A stretch of 56,502 nucleotides of DNA from Olsenella sp. (GTDB lineage Bacteria > Actinomycetota > Coriobacteriia > Coriobacteriales > Atopobiaceae). Below, piece after piece: positions 19,596 to 28,109 of the stretch. The notes below the pieces were generated by a model. The model worked only from the letters and a program-made list of their open reading frames with translations. It had not been told where the DNA came from and ran no database searches. The DNA lies in the NCBI GenBank assembly GCA_022648325.1, contig JALCMG010000014.1, positions 1 through 56,502 on the forward strand, given 5' to 3'. Position 1 is the stretch's first letter, and the number at the start of each line of letters is the position of its first letter. Made by a program: the position numbers and the translations under genes.

Positions 19596-19904
19596 CTACT
19601 TTCCCGCAAGCTTGCGCGCAAACTTAAGGACGCCCTCGCCATTGCAGATGCCGTAGTCGTGCATGGGGACAACGTCCATGGGAACGCCTTCCGCCTGCGC
19701 GATCTTTGCGAGCTGGTGCTTCATGTAGGCCACCTGGGGACCGAGGAGAGCGACGTCCGCACCCTTGATCCTCTCGTCAAACTCGCTTGCCGGGTAGGCA
19801 ACAACGTCGATGTCGATTCCCTGCGACACGGCCGCCTCACGCATCTTGTTCACGAGGAGGCTCGTTGACATCCCCTGGTTGCAGAACAGCCGAATCCGAA
19901 GCAC
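19596..19904 (-). CDS. PTS cellobiose-family IIB component
   Basis: This 102-residue cytoplasmic phosphocarrier has the phosphorylated Cys8 in RLFCNQGMSTSLLVNKM, the P-loop-like signature of lactose/cellobiose IIB. Further matches are VALLGPQVAYMKHQL and the C-terminal GVLKFARKLAGK. It is the first gene of the operon, taking phosphate from IIA and transferring it to sugar carried by IIC. The intergenic region upstream carries a TTTCCGG/CCGGAAA dyad next to a TTGACG box. Confidence 0.92.
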   Translation of the reverse strand: MLRIRLFCNQGMSTSLLVNKMREAAVSQGIDIDVVAYPASEFDERIKGADVALLGPQVAYMKHQLAKIAQAEGVPMDVVPMHDYGICNGEGVLKFARKLAGK

Positions 19905-20004
19905 GGCAATCCCCTTTCTACGTCCGCAAGCCCCTGGCCTGCGGAACCTTTCCTTCGTTACCTACAGGTTAGAAAGAGGAAGCTGTGAACTCCATCGCGT
20001 CAAT

Positions 20005-20024
20005 TTCCGGTCACTTCCGGAAAA
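20005..20024 (-). promoter_or_regulatory. LicR-operator-like dyad upstream of the PTS operon
   Basis: TTTCCGG-N6-CCGGAAA lies ~100 nt upstream of the IIB start and is followed in that direction by ATTGACG, a -35-like box. No clear -10 is seen, which fits an activator-dependent promoter. It is the probable target of the adjacent LicR-type activator. Confidence 0.5.
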
Positions 20025-20035
20025 TGACAAAAATG

Positions 20036-20060
20036 CGGCAGGTAGAGCCTGCCGTTTGCG
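20036..20060 (-). terminator. Intrinsic terminator of licR
   Basis: On the minus strand GGCAGG-CTCTA-CCTGCC is followed by GCATTTTTG, ~80 nt beyond the licR stop and upstream of the PTS promoter region. Confidence 0.7.
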
Positions 20061-20138
20061 GTTCAAGCGCCACCGCTTGGTGGCCATGGTGTTGGGAGTT
20101 ACCGGATTTGCCTAAAAGGGTGGCCAGATTTGATCGCT

Positions 20139-22051
20139 CTATGAGCCGAGAAGAGCGCGGAAGTTCTCGTACGAGGGACTCGACGCCAGGCGAGCAACGG
20201 CTTCGGTATCCAGTGCAAAACGCGCGAGCGTCTCGCTCAGCACGCGGCGACGATCGTCACCCTCGTCGGAGCGACCCATGGACACCAGAATGGTCACCAT
20301 GACGGGGTCGCCATGCCATTCGATGGGATGCGGGAGAACAACCACGTACGCAAAGGTGTTATCGCTAGCTATACCGTTGGGGTGCGGCAGCGCAACCCCG
20401 TTCCCCAGGCACATCTGAATGAGCCTCTCGCGAGCAAAGACAAGCTCGGCAAAGTCCTCGTCCACGTGCTCGTGCGCGCAGATGAGGTCGCAAAGCTGAT
20501 TGAGGACGCCCTCGCGCGTGGTAGCGGAGATGCTCGTCACAAACCTCTCGGGGCCAATGAACGCGTCTATTACGTCGAGGGTGACATCGCCCTTGAGCAT
20601 GTCCTCTACGCGGCAGGCGTCAACCTCGTCCAGGAACGGACCAATCTGGAGGACCGGCTTTGGCACCGGAATCTTGATGGGGAACGTAGTGAACACAAAG
20701 TCGACCTTGCCAAAGTCGTATGTCTCGAGATCAAACTGGTCGCAGAGGTAGACCTTGCCAAGGTGGTCGCCCAGCCGCTGCTCGAGTCGGCGCTTTAGCA
20801 AGGCCGAGGAACTTCTCCCCAGGTCAGAGACAATGAGCACGTCGTGCTTGGTCACGAGCCTGCCGCGCTCCACGCCCAGCTGGAGGATGATGGCAATAAA
20901 GCCCAGCTCATCCTCGGGGATGGGCTCGCCGCCAAAGTGGGGGCGCAGCACTTCGCCCGCAAGGGTTGCCATCTGGTAGGCCAGAGGGTAGTTCTGCTTT
21001 ATCTCGCCCAGAAGCGGGTTGTGGGCACACATGCCGTAGCGCAGCCGGATGGCCATGGGCGCCAGGTGCTGGTTAAGCTGCATCCTCAGGTCAAAGTTGT
21101 CGAGCAGGTTGATGCCGTAGTCGTTTGTGAGCAGGCGCAAAATCTCCAGGGTGAGGCGGTCCGTGCGCTCGTTGATCACAAAGTTCGAGCCGTTCTTGCC
21201 ACCAAAGTTTGCGGTGCGGGAACCAGCCAGGTAGAGCTCGAGGTAGCGTTTCTCGTCCGCCAGGTTCTGCTCGCCACACAGTGCGCCAGAGAGGCCCATC
21301 GCGTCCAAGAGGCGCTCCGCGACTTCTCGCACACGCTCATCAACCTCGGGCAGGTCATCGTCATGCAGCCTGAGCGTAAAGCCAGCAAGCACGCGGCTCC
21401 TCGCAACAACGCAGTAGTCCATGAGGCTCTCAAAAGAGAACTCTGTGAGGGGCAAATCATACTCCGCGAGAAGGCCCCTCGCCACCCGGGCCAAGCGCGC
21501 AAGGAACTCCTGTGCGTCATCCCCCAGCTCGGAGGGGTAGCTCTGCTCGCGAACGTAGCGCTCGGCGATGAGTCGACGCACGTTTGTCTCGTCCCCCACC
21601 ACGCGCATTCCGTGGTTGGGCCTGCGATCAAGCTTGAGGTCATACTGGGCGAATATCGCCTCGGCAGACTTGAGGCACGAGGAGAGCGTGGAGCACGAGA
21701 TGTAGAAGACGTTGCAGAGGTCCTGGCCCTTCACATAGCCCATGAGGTACAGCATGCCCACAACCAGGTAGTCGGTACGCTCTCGCACGCTCTGCGGGGC
21801 GCCACCGCCAGCAAGCGCGGACTTTGCCATAAAGGCGTCGAGGCGTCCTTGTCGTCCACCTGCAGCCGGTAGCCGCAGCGCGCCTTTGACTCTATGTGGG
21901 CCCCATGGCCCTCGAGCAGGCCGTCAAGCTCGTGGATGGACGTGCGCACGGTCTTCTCGGAGCGGCCTATCTGGGCTGCTAGCTGCTGCGCCGTTGACCA
22001 CTCATCTGTTTGGAGCAGCCCAAGTAGGCGACGCAAACGCGAACTGCTCAT
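20139..22051 (-). pseudogene. LicR/BglG-type PTS-regulated transcriptional activator, frameshifted near residue 69
   Basis: The ATG at 22051 (GGGGAGGGCTC upstream) opens an HTH region (WSTAQQLAAQIGRSEKTVRT). After YRLQVDDKDA the frame is lost at ~21845, where one base is missing (GCCTCGAC, plausibly GCCTTCGAC). The next frame continues MAKSALAGGG through the second HTH, two PTS-regulation domains (conserved His in the ~200-400 region), an EIIB-like domain (VSDLGRSSSALLKRRLE), and a C-terminal EIIA domain (ERLIQMCLGNGVALPHPNG, with the phospho-His in LPHP). The restored length, ~637 residues, fits the LicR family (~640). It probably activates the downstream cellobiose PTS operon according to its phosphorylation state. 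The single-base loss may be a sequencing error. Confidence 0.8.
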
Positions 22052-22117
22052 GAGCCCTCCCCATACAAGCGCCGTAACGGCATCAGTTTAACCCATGGGT
22101 GTTTTGAGGCGGGTAAG

Positions 22118-22142
22118 AGACCCCGCAGAAGGCTGCGGGCCC
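22118..22142 (-). terminator. Probable ygeX terminator
   Basis: CCCGCAG-CCTT-CTGCGGG followed by GTCTCTT lies ~105 nt past the ygeX stop on the minus strand. The interval 22052-22246 holds nothing else recognised. Confidence 0.5.
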
Positions 22143-22246
22143 CGAGAAGGGCGCGGCCGGTACGCCGCCTTGTGCGCACCGGCCGCCATGGCCCTGGGAG
22201 GCAGGGCTCGTCCTTTGCAATGACGCCCACAGGCGTTGCGGTGGCC

Positions 22247-23470
22247 CTACTCGGCCTTCTCGCTCTGCCACGCGCCGTCCCAGACGATCTGGCGGTAGCG
22301 GACGGGGTCGGTGTCGCCCTCGGTCGAGAAGAGCAGGACCTGGGAGTCGGGGCCAAGCTCGAGTGCCTCGCGCAGCTCGGCGTAGGCGGGGTCGGTCATG
22401 AGCGTGGAGATGACGCCCATGCCCACGGCACCGGACTCGCCGGAGGTGACCGCCGGGTCGCCCTTGACGGGAGCGGCGAGCATGCGCATGCCCTTGGAGG
22501 AGACCCAGTCGGGGCAGCTCAGGAAGGCGTCTGCATGGTTGCGCAGGATGTCCCAGCCAATGGCGTTGGGCTCGCCGCAGGCAAGGCCAGCCATGATGGT
22601 CTGAAGGTCTCCACCCACGATGCGGGGGTTGCCATCACCGGCAACGGCACCCTGGTAGAGGCAGTCGGCGGCACCAGCTTCCATAATCACGAACTTGGGC
22701 GGGCTGCTCGGAAAGAGGTTGGTGAAGAAGCCCACCATGGAGCTTGCCAGCGAACCCACCCCGGCCTGGACAAAGACGTGGGTGGGACGGTTGACCTCAA
22801 GCTGACGGAGCTGGTCGGCAGCCTCGGCGGCCATTGTGCCATAGCCCTGCATGATCCAGGACGGGATCTTGGTGTAGCCCGCCCAGGCGGTGTCCTGCAC
22901 GATGACGCCGTGCTCGGTCTCCTCGGCCTCCTTGGCCGCAAGGCGCACGCAGTCGTCGTAGTTAAGGTCCTCGATCGTGACCTTGGCGCCCTCCTTGGCG
23001 ATGTTGTCGAAGCGGGTCTTGGTGGAGCCCTTGGGCATGTGGACCACGGCGTTCTGGTGGAGGCGGTGGGCAGCCCAGGCCACGCCGCGACCGTGGTTGC
23101 CGTCGGTGGCGGTAAAGAAGGTCGCGTGGCCAAAGTCGTGCTCGAGCTGGTCGGAGGTCAGGTAGTCAAAGTCGCAGTCCGCAACGTCGCGACCGGTCTC
23201 CTCGGCGATGTAGCGGGCCATGGCGAAGGAGCCGCCCAGAACCTTGAACGCGTTGAGGCCAAAGCGGTAGCTCTCGTCCTTGACGTAGAGGCCACCGAGG
23301 CCAAGGCGGTTGGCCATGCCAGAGAGGTTGGCCAGCGGTGTCACGGAGTACTGCGGGAAGCTCTTGTGGAACGCGCGGGCCTTGGCAACGTTCTCAAGGC
23401 TCATAACCTGCAGGTTCTTGTCCTCGCTCTTGGGCATGTGATTGGTGACCCACTTGAACTTAGGCTCCAT
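22247..23470 (-). CDS. ygeX: 2,3-Diaminopropionate ammonia-lyase
   Basis: The ATG at 23470 with GAAGGAGAGG upstream gives 407 residues, matching YgeX (~398). It is a fold-type II PLP enzyme: the PLP lysine is Lys76 in GLNAFKVLGG, the phosphate/substrate loop is TATDGNHGRGVAWAA, and the glycine-rich region is QAGVGSLASSM. It cleaves 2,3-diaminopropionate to pyruvate and two ammonia. In the conserved anaerobic purine/urate cluster it makes the carbon end product available for fermentation. It stands alone here, 18 kb from ygeY and ygeW, but shares their upstream dyad element, so it is probably co-regulated. Confidence 0.95.
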   Translation of the reverse strand: MEPKFKWVTNHMPKSEDKNLQVMSLENVAKARAFHKSFPQYSVTPLANLSGMANRLGLGGLYVKDESYRFGLNAFKVLGGSFAMARYIAEETGRDVADCDFDYLTSDQLEHDFGHATFFTATDGNHGRGVAWAAHRLHQNAVVHMPKGSTKTRFDNIAKEGAKVTIEDLNYDDCVRLAAKEAEETEHGVIVQDTAWAGYTKIPSWIMQGYGTMAAEAADQLRQLEVNRPTHVFVQAGVGSLASSMVGFFTNLFPSSPPKFVIMEAGAADCLYQGAVAGDGNPRIVGGDLQTIMAGLACGEPNAIGWDILRNHADAFLSCPDWVSSKGMRMLAAPVKGDPAVTSGESGAVGMGVISTLMTDPAYAELREALELGPDSQVLLFSTEGDTDPVRYRQIVWDGAWQSEKAE

Positions 23471-23541
23471 GGCTACCTCTCCTTCGCGCGTGGCAAACCG
23501 TCTTCGATAGTGGCGCGCTCTCGTTTGAACTATCACTAACT

Positions 23542-23570
23542 GTTTGCCTAGCAAACTTTTTGTTTGGTAG
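23542..23570 (-). promoter_or_regulatory. Purine-regulon operator candidate upstream of ygeX
   Basis: CTAGCAAAC-N5-GTTTGGTAG forms a dyad (one mismatch) at 23548-23570, overlapping a second one, GTTTGC-CTA-GCAAAC, at 23542-23556. It is nearly identical in core to the ygeY site. The rest of 23471-23805 holds no gene. Confidence 0.6.
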
Positions 23571-23805
23571 CTCCATTACACCACTAATGCGACGGTTTGC
23601 AAGGGGATAGTTCAGCGGAATCGTAAAAGGTCGCACACACGGGGCAAGCGGGCAAGAAGAACAAGGTGCTCGAAACGCCGTCCTCCAACACCACTCGCAG
23701 CACGCTCTCGCAGCGTCCGCAACGCAGCCGAACATCCCATCTGCAACGTCGGCTTCTGCCCCGCCCGAAACACCCCACCCATTCCATCTGCAACGTCGGC
23801 TTCTA

Positions 23806-24549
23806 CTACGCTTGCAATGCCGCCCCAATTGCACCCGCATAGCGTGCCATAGGACTCGTGCCCAGCTCACGACCCATGGCCGCGCCAATGCGCGAAACCA
23901 CGTAGTCGTTCTGGCACAAACCGCCCGTAAGAAAGCACGGCTCCCCGGGAATCTGCGCGGCAAGGGCAGCAACACGCCGTGCCACCGACTCAATTACGCC
24001 GCGCGCGATGTTCTCCACGGGCTCGCCTCGCCCCACCAGCGAAACGACCTCCGACTCGGAAAACACGGTGCACATGCTAGAGATATGCGCTTCTTCGCCC
24101 TCAGACGCAAGCTGTGCAAGCCGCTCTTGACTCACGCCCAGCCGGTTGGCCATAACCTCCAAGAACTTTCCCGTGCCCGCCGCGCACTTATCGTTCATAA
24201 CGAACTTGCGAACGCGGCCATCCGCAACCTGCATAGCCTTGGTATCCTGTCCGCCCACGTCCACCACCACGCAGTTCGGGCCAAACAGATGCGCGGCACC
24301 TTTGCCGTGACAGGTGATTTCGGTAACCGTGCGCTGGGCGTAAGGCACCGACACACGACCGTACCCCGTTGCAACTACGGGCAGCTCGCGCATGTCGTAA
24401 CCGCTTTGCAGCAGGTCGGCCGCAACTCGCTCGGCCGCATCGGTACCGCTGAAGCCGGTTGGAATAACCAGGGTTTTGCTAATCTGTCCGTCGCACAAAA
24501 CAGCGGCTTTGGTGGCCGTTGAGCCAATGTCCACACCAATGCTTATCAT
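23806..24549 (-). CDS. BadF/BadG/HgdC-type ATPase, activator of a double-cubane reductase
   Basis: The ATG at 24549 (ACGGAG upstream) gives 247 residues. It is an ASKHA-fold ATPase: phosphate loop ISIGVDIGSTATKAAV, second loop VVDVGGQDTKAM, and the two cysteines that bridge a [4Fe-4S] cluster at the dimer interface (NDKCAAGTGKF and SSMCTVFSESE). Such proteins use ATP hydrolysis to push a low-potential electron into a partner [4Fe-4S] protein. The partner is encoded divergently at 24941. Together they match the double-cubane-cluster protein/reductase pair (DCCP/DCCPR) or a 2-hydroxyacyl-CoA dehydratase system; no second dehydratase subunit is present, which favours the former. Confidence 0.88.
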   Translation of the reverse strand: MISIGVDIGSTATKAAVLCDGQISKTLVIPTGFSGTDAAERVAADLLQSGYDMRELPVVATGYGRVSVPYAQRTVTEITCHGKGAAHLFGPNCVVVDVGGQDTKAMQVADGRVRKFVMNDKCAAGTGKFLEVMANRLGVSQERLAQLASEGEEAHISSMCTVFSESEVVSLVGRGEPVENIARGVIESVARRVAALAAQIPGEPCFLTGGLCQNDYVVSRIGAAMGRELGTSPMARYAGAIGAALQA

Positions 24550-24564
24550 GCATACTCCGTTCGT

Positions 24565-24686
24565 TGGGTTCCACACGTTGGGCAAGCGTGCGGTTGGGCA
24601 GGCGAACGCTGGGCAACCGTTCGTTGGGTCACGCACGCTGGGCCACCGTTCGGTGGGTCACCGCTTGCTGGATAACCACTTGCCGT
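24565..24686. repeat. 15-bp tandem repeat between the divergent reductase pair
   Basis: About eight degenerate copies of a ~15-bp unit of the form TGGGYMACCGTTCGT follow one another. They lie right upstream of the activator gene within the 24550-24940 intergenic region, whose remainder is AT-rich (poly-T near 24742) with a TTGACA box at 24769 facing the reductase gene. Confidence 0.7.
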
Positions 24687-24940
24687 GCCACCGCTCGCCG
24701 AGTATTTGCGAATGCCAACTGCCCAATCGCAGCTTTCGGAATTTTTTTCTTGTTTCATAAAAAATTGTTTGACACCTTGTTGCATCATGCCATGCAGAGC
24801 GTTGTTCATTCGTTTGGATAACGCAAGTGGCCCTTGCGAAAACGCAAGCGGCATATGCGGAGATACTGACGGCGGGGTCTGGGGAGGCCCACGCCCGCCA
24901 CGACCGCGACTCGGCAAGTAAGCCAGGAGAGGAGACCAAA

Positions 24941-26224
24941 ATGGCAGAAGAGTACGACTACAACAGCATGTGGGAGGGCCTGGGAATGGACGTCCAGGCC
25001 CACGAGGGACTGCTGGCCGCGGTGGGCGGCATGTACCAAAGCATGTTCCTCACGCAGCAAAATCGCCCCGAATCCACGTCCTACCTGGACTTTGTTGCTA
25101 CGAATCTCCACTCGGGTCGCATTCGCGAAATGCTGGATGCCCGAAACGAGGGCACCACAAAGAAGGTCATCGGCACTTTTTGCCTGTACGTTCCCGAGGA
25201 AATCATCACCGCAGCCGGAGCCGTTGAGGTAGGACTGTGCGCCGGTGCCGACTGGGCTCCCCAAGAGGCCGAGAAGTACGTGCCGCGCAACACCTGCCCG
25301 CTCATCAAGGGCTTCATGGGCTTCAAGCTCGCGCGCGTATGCCCCTACATCGAGAGCGCCGACCTCGTCGTGGGCGAGAACACCTGCGACGGCAAGAAGA
25401 AGGCCTACGAGCAGTTCGGCCAACTTAAGCCCACGTTCGTAATGGACGTACCCCACGTGCGCAACGAGGACACGCGCCAGCAGTGGCGTCACGAGGTCCG
25501 TCGTTTGGCCGAGCGCATCCAGCAGGAAACGGGCCAGAAAATCACTGTCGACAGCCTCCGCGCTGCCATAAAACTTGCAAACAACAAGCGCCGTGCCCTG
25601 CAGCGCCTGGACGCCACGCGTGCCGCCGATCCCGTACCCATTTCGGGCCTCGACTCGCTGCTGACGGTGCAGGCCGCGTTCATGGACGACTCGGCCCGCC
25701 TAACCAACGCGATCAACCGCATGGCCGATGAGTGCGAGAAGCGCGTGACGGCAGGCACCGGCGTAGCGCCCAAGGGCGCAAAGCGCATCCTGTACACGGG
25801 CACGCCGATGGCCGTCCCCAACTGGAAGCTGTTCAACATCATCGAGAAGGCCGGCGGAGTCGTTGTGGGCGAGGAGTGCTGCACGGGTAGCCGCTACTAC
25901 AAGGACCTGGTAGACGAGACGGGCGAGACCCTCGACGAGCTGTACGACGCCATCGCCGACCGCTATCTCAACATTCAGTGCGCCATCTTCACGCCCAACG
26001 AGGGCCGCAAAGAGGACGTAATTCGCATGGCCCGCGAGCAGCACGCCGACGGCATCCTGGATTGCTCGCTGCAGTTCTGCACGATTTACGACATGGAGTC
26101 CTTCGGCATGGAGAAGGCCGCCGAGGAGGCGGGCATTCCCTACCTGCACCTTACGACCGACTACTCGGGCGAGGACGAAGGCCAGCTCAAGACTCGTATC
26201 GAGGCCTTCCTCGAGATGATCTAA
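24941..26224 (+). CDS. Double-cubane-cluster-type anaerobic reductase (2-hydroxyacyl-CoA dehydratase D family)
   Basis: The ATG at 24941 with AGGAGAGGAG gives 427 residues. The fold is that of HgdB/HgdC dehydratase D subunits, but the cysteine content is high: C81, C100, C119, C134, C149, C265, C313, C314, C347, C375 and C380. These include RNTCPLIKG, ARVCPYIES, ENTCDGKKK, GEECCTGS and LDCSLQFC. This suits a double-cubane [8Fe-9S] cluster protein, which carries out ATP-dependent reductions of small substrates. The natural substrate of these enzymes is unknown. It diverges from its activator ATPase and adjoins ygeX, so a link to purine breakdown or to disposal of low-potential electrons is possible but inferred. 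Confidence 0.88.
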   Translation: MAEEYDYNSMWEGLGMDVQAHEGLLAAVGGMYQSMFLTQQNRPESTSYLDFVATNLHSGRIREMLDARNEGTTKKVIGTFCLYVPEEIITAAGAVEVGLCAGADWAPQEAEKYVPRNTCPLIKGFMGFKLARVCPYIESADLVVGENTCDGKKKAYEQFGQLKPTFVMDVPHVRNEDTRQQWRHEVRRLAERIQQETGQKITVDSLRAAIKLANNKRRALQRLDATRAADPVPISGLDSLLTVQAAFMDDSARLTNAINRMADECEKRVTAGTGVAPKGAKRILYTGTPMAVPNWKLFNIIEKAGGVVVGEECCTGSRYYKDLVDETGETLDELYDAIADRYLNIQCAIFTPNEGRKEDVIRMAREQHADGILDCSLQFCTIYDMESFGMEKAAEEAGIPYLHLTTDYSGEDEGQLKTRIEAFLEMI

Positions 26225-26278
26225 GGACGGTCGGCCCCAAATTGCCACGCGGGCGGCCTAAAAAACCGGCCCAAACTG

Positions 26279-26322
26279 AAGAGCGACGCGCTGCCAAACT
26301 TAGCGCGCCGCTCTTCTTTTGG
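26279..26322 (+). terminator. Intrinsic terminator of the double-cubane reductase gene
   Basis: AAGAGCGACGCGCT pairs with AGCGCGCCGCTCTT (one mismatch) across a 9-nt loop, followed by CTTTTGGG. The hairpin is also usable in the opposite direction by the converging serine hydrolase gene. Confidence 0.8.
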
Positions 26323-26342
26323 GCCACACCTTTTATGCCACA

Positions 26343-28025
26343 CTACCGCCGAAGGTCCGATACAAGCGCATAGCGAGTCGGGGCAAGACCGCACATCATG
26401 TTTTGCACCCCAATCTCCAGAACAATGTGGTTGCCGTCAAGCCGCACTGTCACCACGCACCGCCTGGTCTCGTCCAATTCACGCGAGACGATTTCTAGCG
26501 TCGAGGGGTTCTTCCAGGCATAGGCGCCAAACGTCGTTTTGGTATCCCATGTCGGAGGCTCAATAACCTCCGCCGATGCAGTTGCAAAGGGAAACAGCTC
26601 GCCAACGCCAGAGCATGCGTCCGCCAGAGGTGCCCAAGCTCCATAGCCCGCACGAACCTCGTACGTTTTCCCATCACGCGCGATGACAAGCTTCAAGCAG
26701 CTACCTTCCGCAACGCCTTGCTCAGCGTCCTGCGAACTTGCCGCATCTCCTTCGACGCCCTGACAACCTGCCGCGTCCTCCTCAACAACCTGGCAGCCGG
26801 TGGCGCCCTTCTTTGCAAAGCAATCAGATCCGTGCGAGGGTTCATCAAAGCTGAGCGAGAAGGACGTAAACCCTTCGTGGCTTTCTCTCACAGCGTGCTG
26901 TCCCAAGAAGAGCTGCAGTATGGAAGCTGAGGTGGCTGTTTTTGCGCTCGACGTTGGGGCTGCTGCTCCTTGCGGCGACGTGGCAACCGCCGCTCCACGG
27001 GTAACCGTTGGAATCGCCGCCCCCTGCGGCATCGGAAGTACGTCGAGCGCACTTCGTTGCGCTTTGTCAGGCGCCGCCGGCAGCTCCTCCTCCGGACACG
27101 CCGCACGGTAGTTGGGCTCAATGCACAGCACGTCATACAGGGCATCCATTACAGGTTTGGAACCGGAGGTAGCGCTTGATGATGCCACCACAAGCCGCTG
27201 TTCGGGCAGCACATAGCAAAGCTGACCCCAAAGCCCCGAGCAGCGAAAGCCGCCGCCCGCGCACATCCAGTACTGGTAGCCGTATCCATTGCGATCCTCG
27301 GTAGAGGAATCAGGGTAGAAGGGACGCGTCTCGACCTGCTTTCGCGTAGCCTCACGGACCCAATCGCTGGGAACCACCCGACGGCCTTCCCATGTTCCGC
27401 CATCCAACAGGCACTGCCCAAACTTGGCCAAATCGGGTGTAGAGAGGTGCAAGCCGAAGCCACCCGTCGCGTGACCTTGACGGTCGTGCTCCCACCACCA
27501 CCTGGAAATGCCCAGGGGCTCAAACAGTCGTTTCTCAAGAAAACGGTCGAGCGTCTGGCCGCTAACCCTTTCCACGAGGATGCTCAGGAGGTGCGAGCAA
27601 AGCGAATTGTAGAAAAAGGCCGTTCCGAGATCGTTCGCAAGCGGCTTGCCCGCAACGCCAAGCGCCCAGTCATCGTCACCCTGCAGCTGCGGCTCGGCAT
27701 CCTGTCCCAGCTGCATGGTCAGCAGGTCGCGCACACTCACCTCGCAAAAACGCGAATCGAGCGCCTTCGCACCATATTCGGGCAGGTAGGAAACCCAGGG
27801 AGCGTTAATGTCCACCGCGCCTTGCTCAACGAGCATCCCCACAGCGCACGAGGTGAATGACTTCGTAACCGAGTACAGCGGGTGAACGTGGTCAAGGGGA
27901 AAGGGAGCCGTGGCGTGCGAGAACACCACGTCGCCATCCTGGCGCACCACAAGCGAGCGCACCTCGACCTCACGCTTTCGCAAAAGGGCGAGCAGGCACT
28001 CCCCCGTTTTCTCATTAAACTTCAT
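26343..28025 (-). CDS. Beta-lactamase/serine-hydrolase family protein with low-complexity insert
   Basis: This 560-residue protein has the class C beta-lactamase/esterase fold in residues ~1-310: the nucleophile motif is SVTK (PLYSVTKSFTSCAVG), the Tyr motif FYNSLCSH, and WWWEHDRQGHATGGFGLHLS. No signal peptide is visible, so it is probably cytoplasmic, unlike true beta-lactamases. Residues ~330-430 are low-complexity and repetitive (PQGAAIPTVTRGAAVATSPQ; then acidic EEDAAGCQGVEGDAASSQD), before a ~100-residue C-terminal beta domain with PPTWDTKTTFGAYAWKNPST. It lies 84 nt downstream of the PTS IIBC gene on the same strand. It may be an esterase or deacetylase acting on modified sugars; that is a guess. 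Confidence 0.82.
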   Translation of the reverse strand: MKFNEKTGECLLALLRKREVEVRSLVVRQDGDVVFSHATAPFPLDHVHPLYSVTKSFTSCAVGMLVEQGAVDINAPWVSYLPEYGAKALDSRFCEVSVRDLLTMQLGQDAEPQLQGDDDWALGVAGKPLANDLGTAFFYNSLCSHLLSILVERVSGQTLDRFLEKRLFEPLGISRWWWEHDRQGHATGGFGLHLSTPDLAKFGQCLLDGGTWEGRRVVPSDWVREATRKQVETRPFYPDSSTEDRNGYGYQYWMCAGGGFRCSGLWGQLCYVLPEQRLVVASSSATSGSKPVMDALYDVLCIEPNYRAACPEEELPAAPDKAQRSALDVLPMPQGAAIPTVTRGAAVATSPQGAAAPTSSAKTATSASILQLFLGQHAVRESHEGFTSFSLSFDEPSHGSDCFAKKGATGCQVVEEDAAGCQGVEGDAASSQDAEQGVAEGSCLKLVIARDGKTYEVRAGYGAWAPLADACSGVGELFPFATASAEVIEPPTWDTKTTFGAYAWKNPSTLEIVSRELDETRRCVVTVRLDGNHIVLEIGVQNMMCGLAPTRYALVSDLRR

Positions 28026-28109
28026 GGGGCATCACTTCCTCGAATACCTTACCCCAAAAGCAATGCGCCTCGTCCTTCCGGGCGGGGCGCAAACACTACC
28101 GCACGTCCC

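Noticed and set aside
24769..24797. Sigma-70 promoter for the double-cubane reductase
   Set aside because: TTGACA is clear at 24769, but no convincing -10 is found at 16-18 nt spacing, so I did not list it as a promoter.
23806..26224. Pair as a 2-hydroxyglutaryl-CoA dehydratase system
   Set aside because: Only one D-family subunit is present and its cysteine content is higher than that of a dehydratase subunit; no CoA-transferase or dehydrogenase genes are nearby.
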